Shown here one piece after another: positions 7,625 through 16,400 of a stretch of DNA of 22,649 nucleotides. The notes under the pieces were generated by a model, which saw nothing but the letters and a program-made list of their open reading frames with translations, searched no databases and had not been told where the DNA came from. The number at the start of each line of letters is the position of its first letter. The first letter of the stretch is position 1. Made by a program: the position numbers and the translations under genes. The stretch is from Candidatus Omnitrophota bacterium (lineage in GTDB: Bacteria > Ratteibacteria > UBA8468 > B48-G9 > JAFGKM01): contig JAMWCO010000003.1 of NCBI GenBank assembly GCA_023818785.1, positions 1-22,649 of the forward strand. The letters are read 5' to 3'.

Positions 7625-7653
7625 TTGACAGGTTTTTATAATTTAAGTAAAAT
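7625..7653 (+). promoter_or_regulatory. Promoter for the HEAT-like/UroD-like gene pair
   Basis: TTGACA (7625-7630), a 17-bp spacer, then TAAAAT (7648-7653). The ATG at 7677 follows within 25 bp, with the ribosome site AGGGAG at 7668-7673. Confidence 0.6.
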
Positions 7654-7676
7654 TTATTTAAATAAAAAGGGAGATA

Positions 7677-8132
7677 ATGAGTAAAAAGTCTCTGTTTATT
7701 TTTTTGTTTTTTTCTTTCTTTTTATTTGGCAAGGATAAAAAGGAATATGAATATAATTTAATTTACGAAGAAGTTAAAAAGACTTTTTCAATAAATTCAG
7801 AAGAATCAGTAATAGGTATTTATAAAATAGGAGAGATGAGATTAGAAAAAGCAATCCCTTTTCTTTTTAGATTGTTAAATGAGGAAAGAATTGTTTACCT
7901 TCAGTATAATGGAAAAGGGAAATGGACAAGAATTGATAAAGAAGTAGAAGAAGCATTAATAAAAATTGGTAAAAATTCATTAAATTATTTCTATAAACTA
8001 CTTGTAAAAAATGAATATCCTTATGTTGAAATCAATGAAAAAACAAAAGAAAAAATAGTTTATATTATTTCAAAAATTACTGGTGAGGAAATAAAAGAAA
8101 TAGAAAATTATATTAAATTTTTAAAAGAATAA
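7677..8132 (+). CDS. Exported HEAT-repeat-like protein
   Basis: 151 residues. The N-terminus MSKKSLFIFLFFSFFLFG is a signal peptide or membrane anchor. The rest is helical and charged. LEKAIPFLFRLLNEERIVYL followed by VEEALIKIGKNSLNYFYKLL looks like two HEAT-type repeats (…aip.L..lL.d…v…a..aL.kIG..a). Such repeats are protein-binding scaffolds, so no enzymatic role is expected. It has its own promoter, and its stop codon TAA shares a base with the ATG of the next gene (TAATG at 8130-8134), so the two are translated together. The product is otherwise unrecognised. Confidence 0.65.
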   Translation: MSKKSLFIFLFFSFFLFGKDKKEYEYNLIYEEVKKTFSINSEESVIGIYKIGEMRLEKAIPFLFRLLNEERIVYLQYNGKGKWTRIDKEVEEALIKIGKNSLNYFYKLLVKNEYPYVEINEKTKEKIVYIISKITGEEIKEIENYIKFLKE

Positions 8133-9184
8133 TGAAACCAAAAGAGAGAGTTGAATTTGTTTTAAAAAGAAAAAAACCTGATAAAATTCCTTTTACAATA
8201 TATGAAAATAAATTGCCTCAATGTGAAGTTGAAAGAATATTGAGAAATAGTGGTTTATGTATTATAAAGAGAATAAGTGTTTATAAAATTATTTATCAAG
8301 ATATAAATTTTAAAACAATTATATATACTGAAAATGGGGTTGAATATACAAAAAGAATAATTGCAACTCCTTATGGAGAACTTGAAGAAACATCAAGAAA
8401 AACATCAGAAACAGAATTTACAACTTGGAGAATCTCACATATTTTTAAAACACCAGATGATTACAAAAAAATATTATTTATGGTGAGAAATGCAAAGTAT
8501 ATACCAGATTATGAAAATTTTATTGAAACTGAAAAGATGGTTGGTAATGATGTTTTTTTAAGAGCAGGTATTGCAGCAACACCTTTACATGAAATAATGG
8601 TTCATTTTATGGGCATTGAGAAATTTTCTGAAGAATGGGTTGAAAGACGAGATGAAATTGAAAAATTATATAAGGCAATGGCTGATAAAATAAAAGAAAT
8701 ATATAAAATTTGTGCTGAATCACCCTGTTTTGCTTTTAATTTTGGTGGAAATGAAACTGGCGATGTTATGGGTAGAGAAAGGTTTGAAAAATATGTTTTA
8801 CCTTTATATTATGAAGCAAGTGATGTTTTACATAAAAAAGGAAAAGTTTTTGGTCCACATCTTGATGGGAATAATAAAGTCTGGGCTGATTTAATTGCAA
8901 AAGCACCTATTGATTATGTTGAAGCTTTTTCTCCTTCTCCAGATACTGATATGGAGTTTCAAGATGCATATAATTTATGGAAAGACAAAATTTTATGGAT
9001 AAATTTTCCTTCTTCTTTACATCTTGCTTCTGAAGAAAAAATTAAAGAAACTGTTAGAAAATATATTGAAATTGCAAAAAAAGATTTTAGATTAATAATT
9101 GGAATTACAGAAGATATACCAAAAGATAGGTGGCAGAAAAATCTACTTTTAATTTCAGAAGTAATAAATAGAAACTCTCTTTAA
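8132..9184 (+). CDS. Uroporphyrinogen decarboxylase (URO-D)-like protein
   Basis: 350 residues, close to the family length. MKPKERVEFVLKRKKPDKIPF is the usual opening of URO-D-superfamily proteins such as the MtaA/CmuA-like corrinoid:thiol methyltransferases. Later segments fit the barrel: FNFGGNETGDVMGRERFEKY, then LPLYYEASDVLHKKGKVFGPH-LDGN (near residue 230-250), then YVEAFSPSPDTDMEF. True HemE residues (N-terminal Arg loop and the substrate Asp/Tyr set) are not evident, and the H-x-C zinc motif of MtaA reads HLDGN here, so the chemistry is uncertain. Many of these paralogues occur beside sugar-use genes in PVC-type genomes, often with unknown roles. It overlaps the HEAT-like gene by one base. 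Confidence 0.75.
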   Translation: MKPKERVEFVLKRKKPDKIPFTIYENKLPQCEVERILRNSGLCIIKRISVYKIIYQDINFKTIIYTENGVEYTKRIIATPYGELEETSRKTSETEFTTWRISHIFKTPDDYKKILFMVRNAKYIPDYENFIETEKMVGNDVFLRAGIAATPLHEIMVHFMGIEKFSEEWVERRDEIEKLYKAMADKIKEIYKICAESPCFAFNFGGNETGDVMGRERFEKYVLPLYYEASDVLHKKGKVFGPHLDGNNKVWADLIAKAPIDYVEAFSPSPDTDMEFQDAYNLWKDKILWINFPSSLHLASEEKIKETVRKYIEIAKKDFRLIIGITEDIPKDRWQKNLLLISEVINRNSL

Positions 9185-9203
9185 ATCTTCATAAACTTTT
9201 CTA

Positions 9204-9232
9204 TTGAATTTGTTGTTATAAAAAAATATAAT
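9204..9232 (+). promoter_or_regulatory. Promoter for the small basic protein and tRNA-Ser
   Basis: TTGAAT (9204-9209), a 17-bp spacer and TATAAT (9227-9232). Transcription from about 9240 would cover the 72-codon gene, tRNA-Ser, the 131-bp array and perhaps the DUF4139 gene, since no terminator is visible between them. Confidence 0.6.
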
Positions 9233-9254
9233 TTTAAAATAGAAGGAGGAAGAA

Positions 9255-9473
9255 ATGGGTAAACTTAAAGAAGAAATGAGAAAAATTTATCACAGGAAAA
9301 GAAAGAAAGCAAAAGCACAATTAAAATTATTAGAAGAAGGTAGAATAACTTATGACCAATTAAATCGTCTTGCAAAAAAGATATTTTATAAAAGGATTAA
9401 AGCAGGGTATCAATTCCCTACGACTCAATTATTTAAAAAACAAGAAAATCAAATAAAAGGAGGGGTCGCATAG
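9255..9473 (+). CDS. Small basic protein of unknown function ending inside tRNA-Ser
   Basis: 72 residues, very rich in Lys and Arg (IYHRKRKKAKAQLKLL, then RLAKKIFYKRIKAGY) and predicted helical. It has the look of a nucleic-acid or ribosome-associated protein, but I do not recognise a family. It has a good ribosome site, AAGGAGG at 9243-9249, and a promoter just upstream. The last four codons (GGVA) and the TAG are formed by the acceptor and D-arm start of tRNA-Ser (9459-9473). Processing of the tRNA 5' end would cut the mRNA before its stop codon. Either that is a real conflict, or mRNA and tRNA come from different transcripts. Confidence 0.65.
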   Translation: MGKLKEEMRKIYHRKRKKAKAQLKLLEEGRITYDQLNRLAKKIFYKRIKAGYQFPTTQLFKKQENQIKGGVA

Positions 9474-9545
9474 TGGCCGAGTGCGCACGCTTGGAAAGCG
9501 TGTATCCGAGTAATCGGATCGTGGGTTCAAATCCCACCCCCTCCG
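9459..9545 (+). tRNA. tRNA-Ser (GGA)
   Basis: 87 nt. The acceptor GGAGGGG pairs with CCCCTCC, with discriminator G at 9545. There is a 3-bp D-stem GCA/TGC. The anticodon stem CACGC/GCGTG encloses TTGGAAA (anticodon GGA). The long variable arm ATCCGA/TCGGAT is typical of class II tRNAs. The T-arm is GTGGG/TTCAAAT/CCCAC. CCA is not encoded. The last 16 nt are repeated four more times downstream. Confidence 0.95.
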
Positions 9546-9617
9546 ATTAGCAATCTTCTTCTGTAGGTGGGATGGTTTCGGTAATAATAAGGCAAAAAGT
9601 AAAAACAGAGGAATAAA

Positions 9618-9752
9618 ATGAAACTAAATATAACAGTAAAAATGAAGGAAAAGGAGAAACAATCCCACCCCCTCCGATTAGCAATCTTCTTCTGTAAGTG
9701 GGATGGTTTCGGTAATAATAAGGCAAAGAGTAAAAACAGAGGAATAAAATGA
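9618..9752 (+). CDS. Array micro-ORF 1 (44 aa, speculative)
   Basis: An ATG-to-TGA frame spanning a unit junction. It starts MKLNITVKMKEKEK, then a stretch encoded by the tRNA-derived segment (SHPLR), then LAIFF, CKWDGFG and a basic tail NKAKSKNRGIK. AGAGGA lies 5-6 bases before the ATG. Its TGA overlaps the next ATG as ATGA (9749-9752). No homologue is recognised. Translation is unproven. Confidence 0.35.
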   Translation: MKLNITVKMKEKEKQSHPLRLAIFFCKWDGFGNNKAKSKNRGIK

Positions 9753-9883
9753 AACTAAATATAACAGTAAAAATGAAGGAAAAGGAGAAACAATCCCACC
9801 CTCTCCGATTAGCAATCTTCTTCTGTAGGTGGGATGATTTCGGTAATAATAAGGCAAAGAGTAAAAACAGAGGAATAAAATGA
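9749..9883 (+). CDS. Array micro-ORF 2 (44 aa, speculative)
   Basis: Same architecture as micro-ORF 1, one unit later. It differs by CCC to CCT (silent), AAG to AGG (Lys to Arg) and GGT to GAT (Gly to Asp, giving WDDFG). Its stop overlaps the start of micro-ORF 3 (ATGA, 9880-9883). Confidence 0.35.
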   Translation: MKLNITVKMKEKEKQSHPLRLAIFFCRWDDFGNNKAKSKNRGIK

Positions 9884-10014
9884 AACTAAATATAACAGTA
9901 AAAATGAAGGAAAAGGAGAAACAATCCCACCCCCTCCGATTAGCAATCTTCTTCTGTAGGTGGGATGGTTTCGGTAATAATAAGGCAAAGAGTAAAAACA
10001 GAGGAATAAAATGA
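9880..10014 (+). CDS. Array micro-ORF 3 (44 aa, speculative)
   Basis: Same architecture, with CRWDGFG in the middle. Its stop overlaps the start of micro-ORF 4 (ATGA, 10011-10014). The same AGAGGA ribosome site precedes the ATG. Confidence 0.35.
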   Translation: MKLNITVKMKEKEKQSHPLRLAIFFCRWDGFGNNKAKSKNRGIK

Positions 10015-10133
10015 AACTAAATATAACAGTAAAAATGAAGGAAAAGGAGAAACAATCCCACCCCCTCCGATTAGCAATCTTCTTTTGTAGTGGGATGGTT
10101 TCGGAGGGCGGTCCTTTAGGAGGTGATTTATGA
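10011..10133 (+). CDS. Array micro-ORF 4 (40 aa, altered tail, speculative)
   Basis: It begins like the other copies, but a one-base deletion (tgtagtggg instead of tgtaggtggg, near 10089) shifts the frame. The C-terminus becomes FFCSGMVSEGGPLGGDL. The new TGA at 10131-10133 overlaps the ATG of the DUF4139 gene as ATGA, so the array would be translationally coupled to that gene. Confidence 0.35.
   Translation: MKLNITVKMKEKEKQSHPLRLAIFFCSGMVSEGGPLGGDL
10099..10115. repeat. Second copy of the TTTCGGAGGRCGGTCCT element
   Basis: It shares 16 of 17 bases with the element at 20976-20992 but its right arm ends in tttagg, so the palindrome is incomplete. It lies where the 131-bp array stops, in front of the DUF4139 ribosome site. 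Confidence 0.5.
10118..10127 (+). promoter_or_regulatory. Full-length Shine-Dalgarno for the DUF4139 gene
   Basis: AGGAGGTGAT lies directly upstream of ATG 10130-10132 and matches the complement of the 16S rRNA 3' end over ten bases. It is unusually strong and lies within micro-ORF 4. Confidence 0.7.
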
Positions 10134-11485
10134 AAAAAATATTTATATTTTTAGGATTGATTGTAAGTTTTGCAACTGAATCTAAGGAGATAAAAATGGT
10201 TATTTATAATCAAAATTTTGCTGTTTGTGATGAAGAAAGAGAAATTGAAATTCCTTCAGGAAAATCAACAATCATTTTTACAGATATTCCAAAGTTCATT
10301 GAACCAACAAGTATTCAATTTTATCCCTTAAGTAATAATATAAATTTTTCAATTTTAGAACAAGTATTTGATTATGATATTTTGAACTCAGAAAAAGTTT
10401 TTTCAAAAAATATTGGCAAAAAAGTTGATATTATAACAAAAGATGGTCAACTTCATTCAGGTAAACTTTTATTTTATGATTCAGGATATATAGGCATTGA
10501 AGAAAAAGATAAAATTTCAGTCTTAAATAAGGAAAATCTAATGAAGATAAATTTTGAAATTATGGAATTAAATTTAAAACCAAAACTTAAATTTCTTATC
10601 CAAAGTAACAAAAATGTGGTTCAAAAATTTATTCTTAAATATATTACATCAAATATAAACTGGAAGGCAGATTATGTTGGTGAATATAATGAAGAAAAAA
10701 ATAAATTAAAAATTAATGGATTTATAACAATTGATAATAAAACAGGAACAGATTATGAAAATGTTTCTCTTGTTCTTATTGCAGGAGAAGTTAAAAAGAT
10801 TGCAGAACCTGTCCCTTTAACGAAAGTAGGACTTGCTGAAAAAATGGAAAGAGCAATAATACCTCCTTTCCAAGAAAGTCAAGTTTTTGAATATCATAAA
10901 TATACTTTAAAAACCAAGACAGATATAAAGGATGGAGAAATTAAGCAAATAAATTTTCTTTCAAAGAAAGATATTAAAGTTGATAAAAAATATGTTTATG
11001 ATGGAACAGTTCATAGATATTATCATTATGATAACTGGAGAAATCTACCTTACAATGAAAAAGTGGAAGTTTTAATTGAATTTAAAAATGAAGATGAAGT
11101 ATTACCATCTGGAAAATTAAGAGTTTTTAAAAGTGAAAAAGATGGGAGTCTATTTATAGGAGAAAATTTTATATCTCATACACCTATAGGAGAAAAAGTA
11201 AAATTATCCCTTGGTAATGCATTTGATATAAAAGGTGAAAGAAAAATTATTTCCCATGAAAAAATAAGTCAACAAATTTTTAAAGATACTTATGAGATAA
11301 AAATTAAAAACTTTAAGAAAGAAGATGTTTTGGTTGATATTATTGAACATTTATATGGGACATGGGAAATATTAGAAAAAACACATGATTATGAAAAAAT
11401 TGATGCCTATACTATAAAATTTCCAGTAAAAGTTAAAAATAATGACCAGGTAGTGCTTAAATATACAGTAATGACAAAATTTTAA
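10130..11485 (+). CDS. DUF4139-type exported protein
   Basis: 451 residues. An N-terminal signal peptide (MKKIFIFLGLIVSFA) is followed by a beta-rich region. It matches the layout of DUF4139 proteins: an N-terminal part with MVIYNQNFAVCDEEREIEIPSGKSTIIF, TDIPKFIEPTSIQF, then GKKVDIITKDGQ-x-xSGKLL, the mid signature ITSNINWKADYVGEY, NGFITIDNKTGTDYENVSL, and a C-terminal half ending VKNNDQVVLKYTV. These are cell-envelope beta-strand proteins with no settled function. The start is set by AGGAGGTGAT and overlaps the stop of the last array micro-ORF. It converges on the OPT transporter gene with only 4 bp between the two stop codons, and no terminator hairpin is visible there. Confidence 0.8.
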   Translation: MKKIFIFLGLIVSFATESKEIKMVIYNQNFAVCDEEREIEIPSGKSTIIFTDIPKFIEPTSIQFYPLSNNINFSILEQVFDYDILNSEKVFSKNIGKKVDIITKDGQLHSGKLLFYDSGYIGIEEKDKISVLNKENLMKINFEIMELNLKPKLKFLIQSNKNVVQKFILKYITSNINWKADYVGEYNEEKNKLKINGFITIDNKTGTDYENVSLVLIAGEVKKIAEPVPLTKVGLAEKMERAIIPPFQESQVFEYHKYTLKTKTDIKDGEIKQINFLSKKDIKVDKKYVYDGTVHRYYHYDNWRNLPYNEKVEVLIEFKNEDEVLPSGKLRVFKSEKDGSLFIGENFISHTPIGEKVKLSLGNAFDIKGERKIISHEKISQQIFKDTYEIKIKNFKKEDVLVDIIEHLYGTWEILEKTHDYEKIDAYTIKFPVKVKNNDQVVLKYTVMTKF

Positions 11486-11489
11486 AAAA

Positions 11490-13460
11490 TTAATAAATAA
11501 TCTGGAATACTGTTTTTGCAATTAAAGCAACTGCAACTGAAATCATACCAACAAGTCCAAAACCACAAGCATATCCTGCAAGAATTATTGGTGTATATTT
11601 TCGCCAATTAGAACCTATCTTTTTACTCATATAAAATCTTCCAAGTAAAGCTCCTAAAAACATAGGAATTGCATAATGAGGGAGAGTAACTATTCCACCC
11701 ACCATTCCATAAAAAAATCCAATAGGTGCTTTAAAAAATGAAATAATTCCATAAATTAAATATATTATAAATGTGGAAGTAAGAATTGATTTAAGTTTTA
11801 TTGCCTCTATCATCCATTTTGCTCCACTTTCAAGAGTGCTTGTTGCCCATAAGGCATTAAATATAGCACTCATAGGCCACATTTTTTGAGCAAATGGATA
11901 TACAGAAGATGGAATTGGTGCCATTCTCCATATTATTGACCAGAAAAGGAAACTACAGAAAAGCATAATACCAAGTGCTGTAAATTCTGCTTTATACCAT
12001 GATGTAAATTTTGTTCTCGTTAGTTCAAGTTGTTTAAATGCCTGTGAAAGATGTCCATGATTAAAATAAGGAATAGGAGCAAACCATATATCAACTCCTT
12101 TATATCCACTTAAAATAAAAGTAGCCTCTCTTACATATGGGAAAGCAACTCCACTTGCAACTCCAGTAATTCCAAACATTCTTGCAGATGTATAACTTAA
12201 AAATGGAGTCAATACAAAGCCAAAAAAGATAAAAAGTATTACAGGAAAACCAGGCACAAGTATATGGCAGATAATTATATAAATTATTGTTGATAAAACC
12301 CATAAAGTAAGAGCAATACCAATAGGATAATCACCTCTTCCTTCAGGTATTTTTCTTTCAATTCTATCAAATTTATTTTTAAATGAAGTTATTGTTTTCC
12401 ATATCCCAATAAGTCCAACTACAATCCCGCTTGCTATAGTTACATTTATCCAGAAATCCATAGTATTTACAACACTTGCTGGAATTGCAGTCATACCTGG
12501 TTGCCAGTTTTTTATAATTCCAATTTTATAGAGTATTGGATTGCCTATTACTTGACATAAAAAAGAACTAATGAAAGTTCCAGTTACAACCCAAAAGGGT
12601 AATACAAATCCTGTTAAAATAGCACCAATGTCAGTTACAAACCCAAGTACACCAGAAGGTAATATTGTTTCTATTTGAGTTGTTAAATCAACCCATGGTA
12701 TTGGGAAAAGTTGCAATGGATTAGCCATTAAAAGTCCTGTTATTGTTGGAATAACAACATAAAAAGCACCAAATATAACACCAATCATTGCTGAAATACT
12801 AAAAACACGCCATCTCCATGTCTCTTTTTTAGCACTAACTTCAGCCAAAGATGTAGCGCCTTCAGAAGCAACTGGAGCCATAGGGAATGGTAGTTTTTCA
12901 TAATCACTTGTTATTCTAAAGAGTGCATATCCAAGAGAAAACATATTTATTCTGTACAAAACATTATGAACAATTATAAGTAAAATAGGGATAAGCCATT
13001 CTTTATGAAAAAATGTCCTTTTTAAAATTGCATCTGAGTTAGGAGGAGGGACAGCCCATTTTGGAATATGAGGAGTTAATCCAAACGATTCAGCGTATGG
13101 CGATTGAACGAGATATTGTTTCCAGATAAGGTCAGAAAAAGCACCTCCTTGAAGAACTAAAAATCCTGTTCCAAGTATAAGTCCTGCAGAAACTAAGGAT
13201 GAAGCAAGAATATATACAATATAAATTTCCTGTTTTTTCAATTGAGTAAATGACCTTTTTGCTATTTCAACAAGAAGAATAACAGTTACCCATTGAGCAG
13301 CACCTCCAAGTCCACCTCCTGTAATCAGTCCAAGGTATATTGAACCAGGTAGCATTATAAAACCAATAAATAAGGCAGCAAGAAGAGTTCTAAAATTAAA
13401 CCCATCTTCAAATTTTTCTGAAATTTCTGGTTCAAAATCTATATTTTTTAAATCATCCAT
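11490..13460 (-). CDS. OPT-family oligopeptide transporter-like membrane protein
   Basis: 656 residues with roughly 14-16 hydrophobic segments. It opens with a short acidic cytosolic tail and FNFRTLLAALFIGFIMLPGSIYLGLITGGGLGGAAQW, followed by RITSDYEKLPFPMAPVASEGATSLAE (near residue 185-215), a stretch diagnostic of OPT/YSL transporters. Later it has MFGITGVASGVAFPYVREA and the final GYACGFGLVGMISVAVALI. The family imports oligopeptides or metal chelates by proton coupling; the substrate here is unknown. It is the last gene of the minus-strand operon behind the M28-like/FtsX fusion, 9 bp after that stop, with GGGGG as ribosome site. The pairing with an M28-like protein suggests peptide handling, but that is inference. 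Confidence 0.85.
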   Translation of the reverse strand: MDDLKNIDFEPEISEKFEDGFNFRTLLAALFIGFIMLPGSIYLGLITGGGLGGAAQWVTVILLVEIAKRSFTQLKKQEIYIVYILASSLVSAGLILGTGFLVLQGGAFSDLIWKQYLVQSPYAESFGLTPHIPKWAVPPPNSDAILKRTFFHKEWLIPILLIIVHNVLYRINMFSLGYALFRITSDYEKLPFPMAPVASEGATSLAEVSAKKETWRWRVFSISAMIGVIFGAFYVVIPTITGLLMANPLQLFPIPWVDLTTQIETILPSGVLGFVTDIGAILTGFVLPFWVVTGTFISSFLCQVIGNPILYKIGIIKNWQPGMTAIPASVVNTMDFWINVTIASGIVVGLIGIWKTITSFKNKFDRIERKIPEGRGDYPIGIALTLWVLSTIIYIIICHILVPGFPVILFIFFGFVLTPFLSYTSARMFGITGVASGVAFPYVREATFILSGYKGVDIWFAPIPYFNHGHLSQAFKQLELTRTKFTSWYKAEFTALGIMLFCSFLFWSIIWRMAPIPSSVYPFAQKMWPMSAIFNALWATSTLESGAKWMIEAIKLKSILTSTFIIYLIYGIISFFKAPIGFFYGMVGGIVTLPHYAIPMFLGALLGRFYMSKKIGSNWRKYTPIILAGYACGFGLVGMISVAVALIAKTVFQIIY

Positions 13461-13469
13461 TTTACCCCC

Positions 13470-16400
13470 TTATTCTAATCTTAGATAATTTTTACCCTGA
13501 TTCTCATAATCTTTTTTTATTTCTCCACTTACTGTTCTCCATATTAAAAACTGTTTTCTTATTCCATCAAGAAATCTTCTATTAAGTCGTTTCCAGTCAG
13601 TTGATTCACCACTTGTTCTTTTCATAAATAAATTTATTGTATAAAAATTATATTCACCAAGTGGTTCAAACACCATTTTAAATGATTGGCTTACACCAAG
13701 GTCAAAAGGTGCAAGCCATACATCTGTTTTGACAATATATTTATTTTTCTCAGATTGTAACTTTTCATAATTTAATTGCGCACCAGTAGTATAAAAATTC
13801 CCAAGAGAAACATCTTGATATGCATTAAAATATTCTGTTAAAAATGTAGCAAGTCCTAAAACTTCATATTCACTTACTGTAAAAGGAAATTCAAATTCCC
13901 AATTATCTCCTTTTGGTTCTGGCAAAATCCATTTTCTTGTAACATCAGGAACAGCCATTTGAGATGCTTTCCTTGCAGGATATAGAGTAGAAAGAAGAAC
14001 AGTTATCACTATTATAATTGTTGCAATGACTGCTGAAAGAGAAGAATAATTTAAAACAAGTCCTTTCAATAATCCACTAACAAGTAATATCTTTAAAACA
14101 ACTTGACCCAAAAGGTATCCACCAACCGCACCTAAAATAGCATAAACAAGTGATTCTGCAAAAAATAAAGAAGCAATATGAACTGGAGCAAGTCCAACAG
14201 CACTATATGTTCCAATCTCTCTTATTCTCTCATAAACAGAACCAAGCATAGTATTTAAAACAATTAAAGAAGCAATCAAAATAGGAATTAAAATATTACT
14301 TATTCCTCCAAAAGATGTAAAACCAATGCTACTATAAACAAATGTTTTGTCTTCAAATCCAGCAAATACAATACCAGCAAGTTTTGTTATAAATTCTTCA
14401 ACAAGTAATTTAGGTGGAGCTAAATTCTCATTAAATTTTACTGCAATTGAATGTAAATTACCTTTTAAATCCATAACTTTTTTAAATGGCATTATAACTA
14501 TATTTTCACCTTCTGTATGAGTAAATGACCTTAATTGGATCTGTGAAGTAAAAATCTGTGATGTTTTTTCCATTTTCATCTGTGTTATTTCTTTTTCTGG
14601 GAGGGTTGAAAAATCAACAGGAGTTATTCTTTCATCATCAAGGTCTTTTATTTCATTCAATTTTTTACTATCAAAAATACCTTTAACAATAAATTCCTCG
14701 CCATAAATATTTACTTTTATATTTCCAATATCTTGACTTTTAATACCAAACTCTTTACCTATTTTATCAGAAATTAAAACTACATTTTCTTGGTCATCTT
14801 CAAACCATTTACCCATAATAATCGTTTTTTCTATATGTAATATTTCCTTTTCCATAGAAGTTAATCCTAAAATTCCAGTAGATTGAAATGATTTATTACC
14901 ATATTTTATCTCTATTGCTGTCTTACTCCCAAGTGTTTTTAAAATTAACCAACTCCTTGGACAAATTATCCCCTTATCAGAAAATTCATTTTCTGTATAT
15001 TCATAAGATATTTCTTGTAAAGGAGCCCAGTTCCTATCCCTTAAAAGTAAACCAGTATAAATTGGCTTATTTGGTCTTAAAATCTGATTGAATTTCAAAT
15101 AGGATTTTATTGATGTAAAAGAAAGAACTGTGAATGTTAATAGGATAAGAGTTATTGAAGTTAAAGCAGTTCTCATTTTCCTTCTCTTCATATTTGCAAC
15201 CCCAAGTGAAAATGCTGTCCCTGTTGCTGTTATTCTTCCAACATCTGTCTGATATACCTTTGATGTCTCTCTTTTCATTCTTTGCATCTGTTCTTCAAAT
15301 TTTGACCCAACTATAGAAATTACAACTCCTGAAAGAACAAAAACAATAAATGAAAGGAGTATCACCTCAGGAGCATTTGTTAATTTAAAAGCAGGATGAA
15401 CATATCTCATAATCCAATATATAATAAGAAAGATTCCAAAGACACCCAAAATTCTTTTTTCAAGTTTTGAAAATCCAAAAAATAATCTTTCACAAAAATA
15501 TGCAAATGGTAAAAGAATCACAAAATAAAATATTATCCCTTTTACAACATCATTTGCAGTATTTTTAACATCAGGATATGCTCTCGCTTCTATACTCTGG
15601 GATTGTCTCGAAAATTTTAAAAAATCATACCACTTCTTCTCTTCAAATACTTCTTCTGCTTTTTTGAGTAAATTTTGTGATTTTTTCTGCAACTCAATAA
15701 GTCGTTCATTTTTAATCCCATATTTTTCAAAATTATATCTTCTAAAATTATCAAGTATTATCATATCTTTTGCTGATTGATATGGAGTATAATAAATTGC
15801 AGAGAATTGATTAACTGGGAATCCCAAACCTTCAGCCCATTCTCTATTAGTATATGTTTCTTTTGAATTTAAAAGTAATAATCTTTTACCAAGAGGACCT
15901 GTCTCCCCAATTATCTTTATTTTAGTATTTTCTTTTGCAAAAACACATCCAACTGGTTCACATTCAGAAGTCCAAGTAAATGGAATATAATCAGGGTATG
16001 GGAGATAATAACCATAGGCATCTGGGAAACTATTAGAAATATCAAAAACATTTATTGTATTTATCTGAATTAAGTATTGGGGGTCAATAAGCCCAAAAAG
16101 AGAGATTTCTTTACATTTAAAAAGAACAATCATTCTTTCTTTTTCTCTTGTATCCATAGGAAAGACAATTGGATATTGCTGGTTTCCATTTACTCCATAA
16201 TCAGTAGCAAGAATAATATCACCATTTTTTGATTCTATATAAAAAGCATTTAAGTACACATTACCTGGTTGATTTAATATCAATCTTGAAATTTCACATT
16301 CTCCATTTTCGTCTGTAATACCAAAAAGATGTCCTCTTACACCCATATATGTTTTCTTGAAATCAAGAAGATTATAAACATTATAAATTCTTGGGACAAC

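Larger units (their letters stand above)
9530..10104 (+). repeat. tRNA-Ser 3'-end-seeded tandem array, 131-bp period
   Basis: The sequence aatcccaccccctccgatta begins at 9530, 9661, 9792, 9923 and 10054, exactly 131 bp apart each time. That makes four full units and a last partial unit of about 50 bp that diverges after tttcgg (10104). The units are almost identical, with a handful of single-base changes. Each starts with the 3' end of the tRNA (T-stem and acceptor 3' strands) and contains the inverted repeat AAACAATCCCACC ... GGTGGGATGGTTT, with one mismatch across most junctions. This array fills the gene-poor stretch 9546-10129. Identical full-length units rule out CRISPR. Confidence 0.95.

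Noticed and set aside
7637..7642. TATAAT in the leader of the HEAT-like gene
   Set aside because: Only 6 bp from the TTGACA; the TAAAAT at 7648 has the correct spacing.
9530..10104. CRISPR array
   Set aside because: The full 131-bp units are nearly identical, with no variable spacers.
9530..10104. Integron attC array
   Set aside because: The inverted repeats lack the GTTRRRY/RYYYAAC core pair and no integrase is present.
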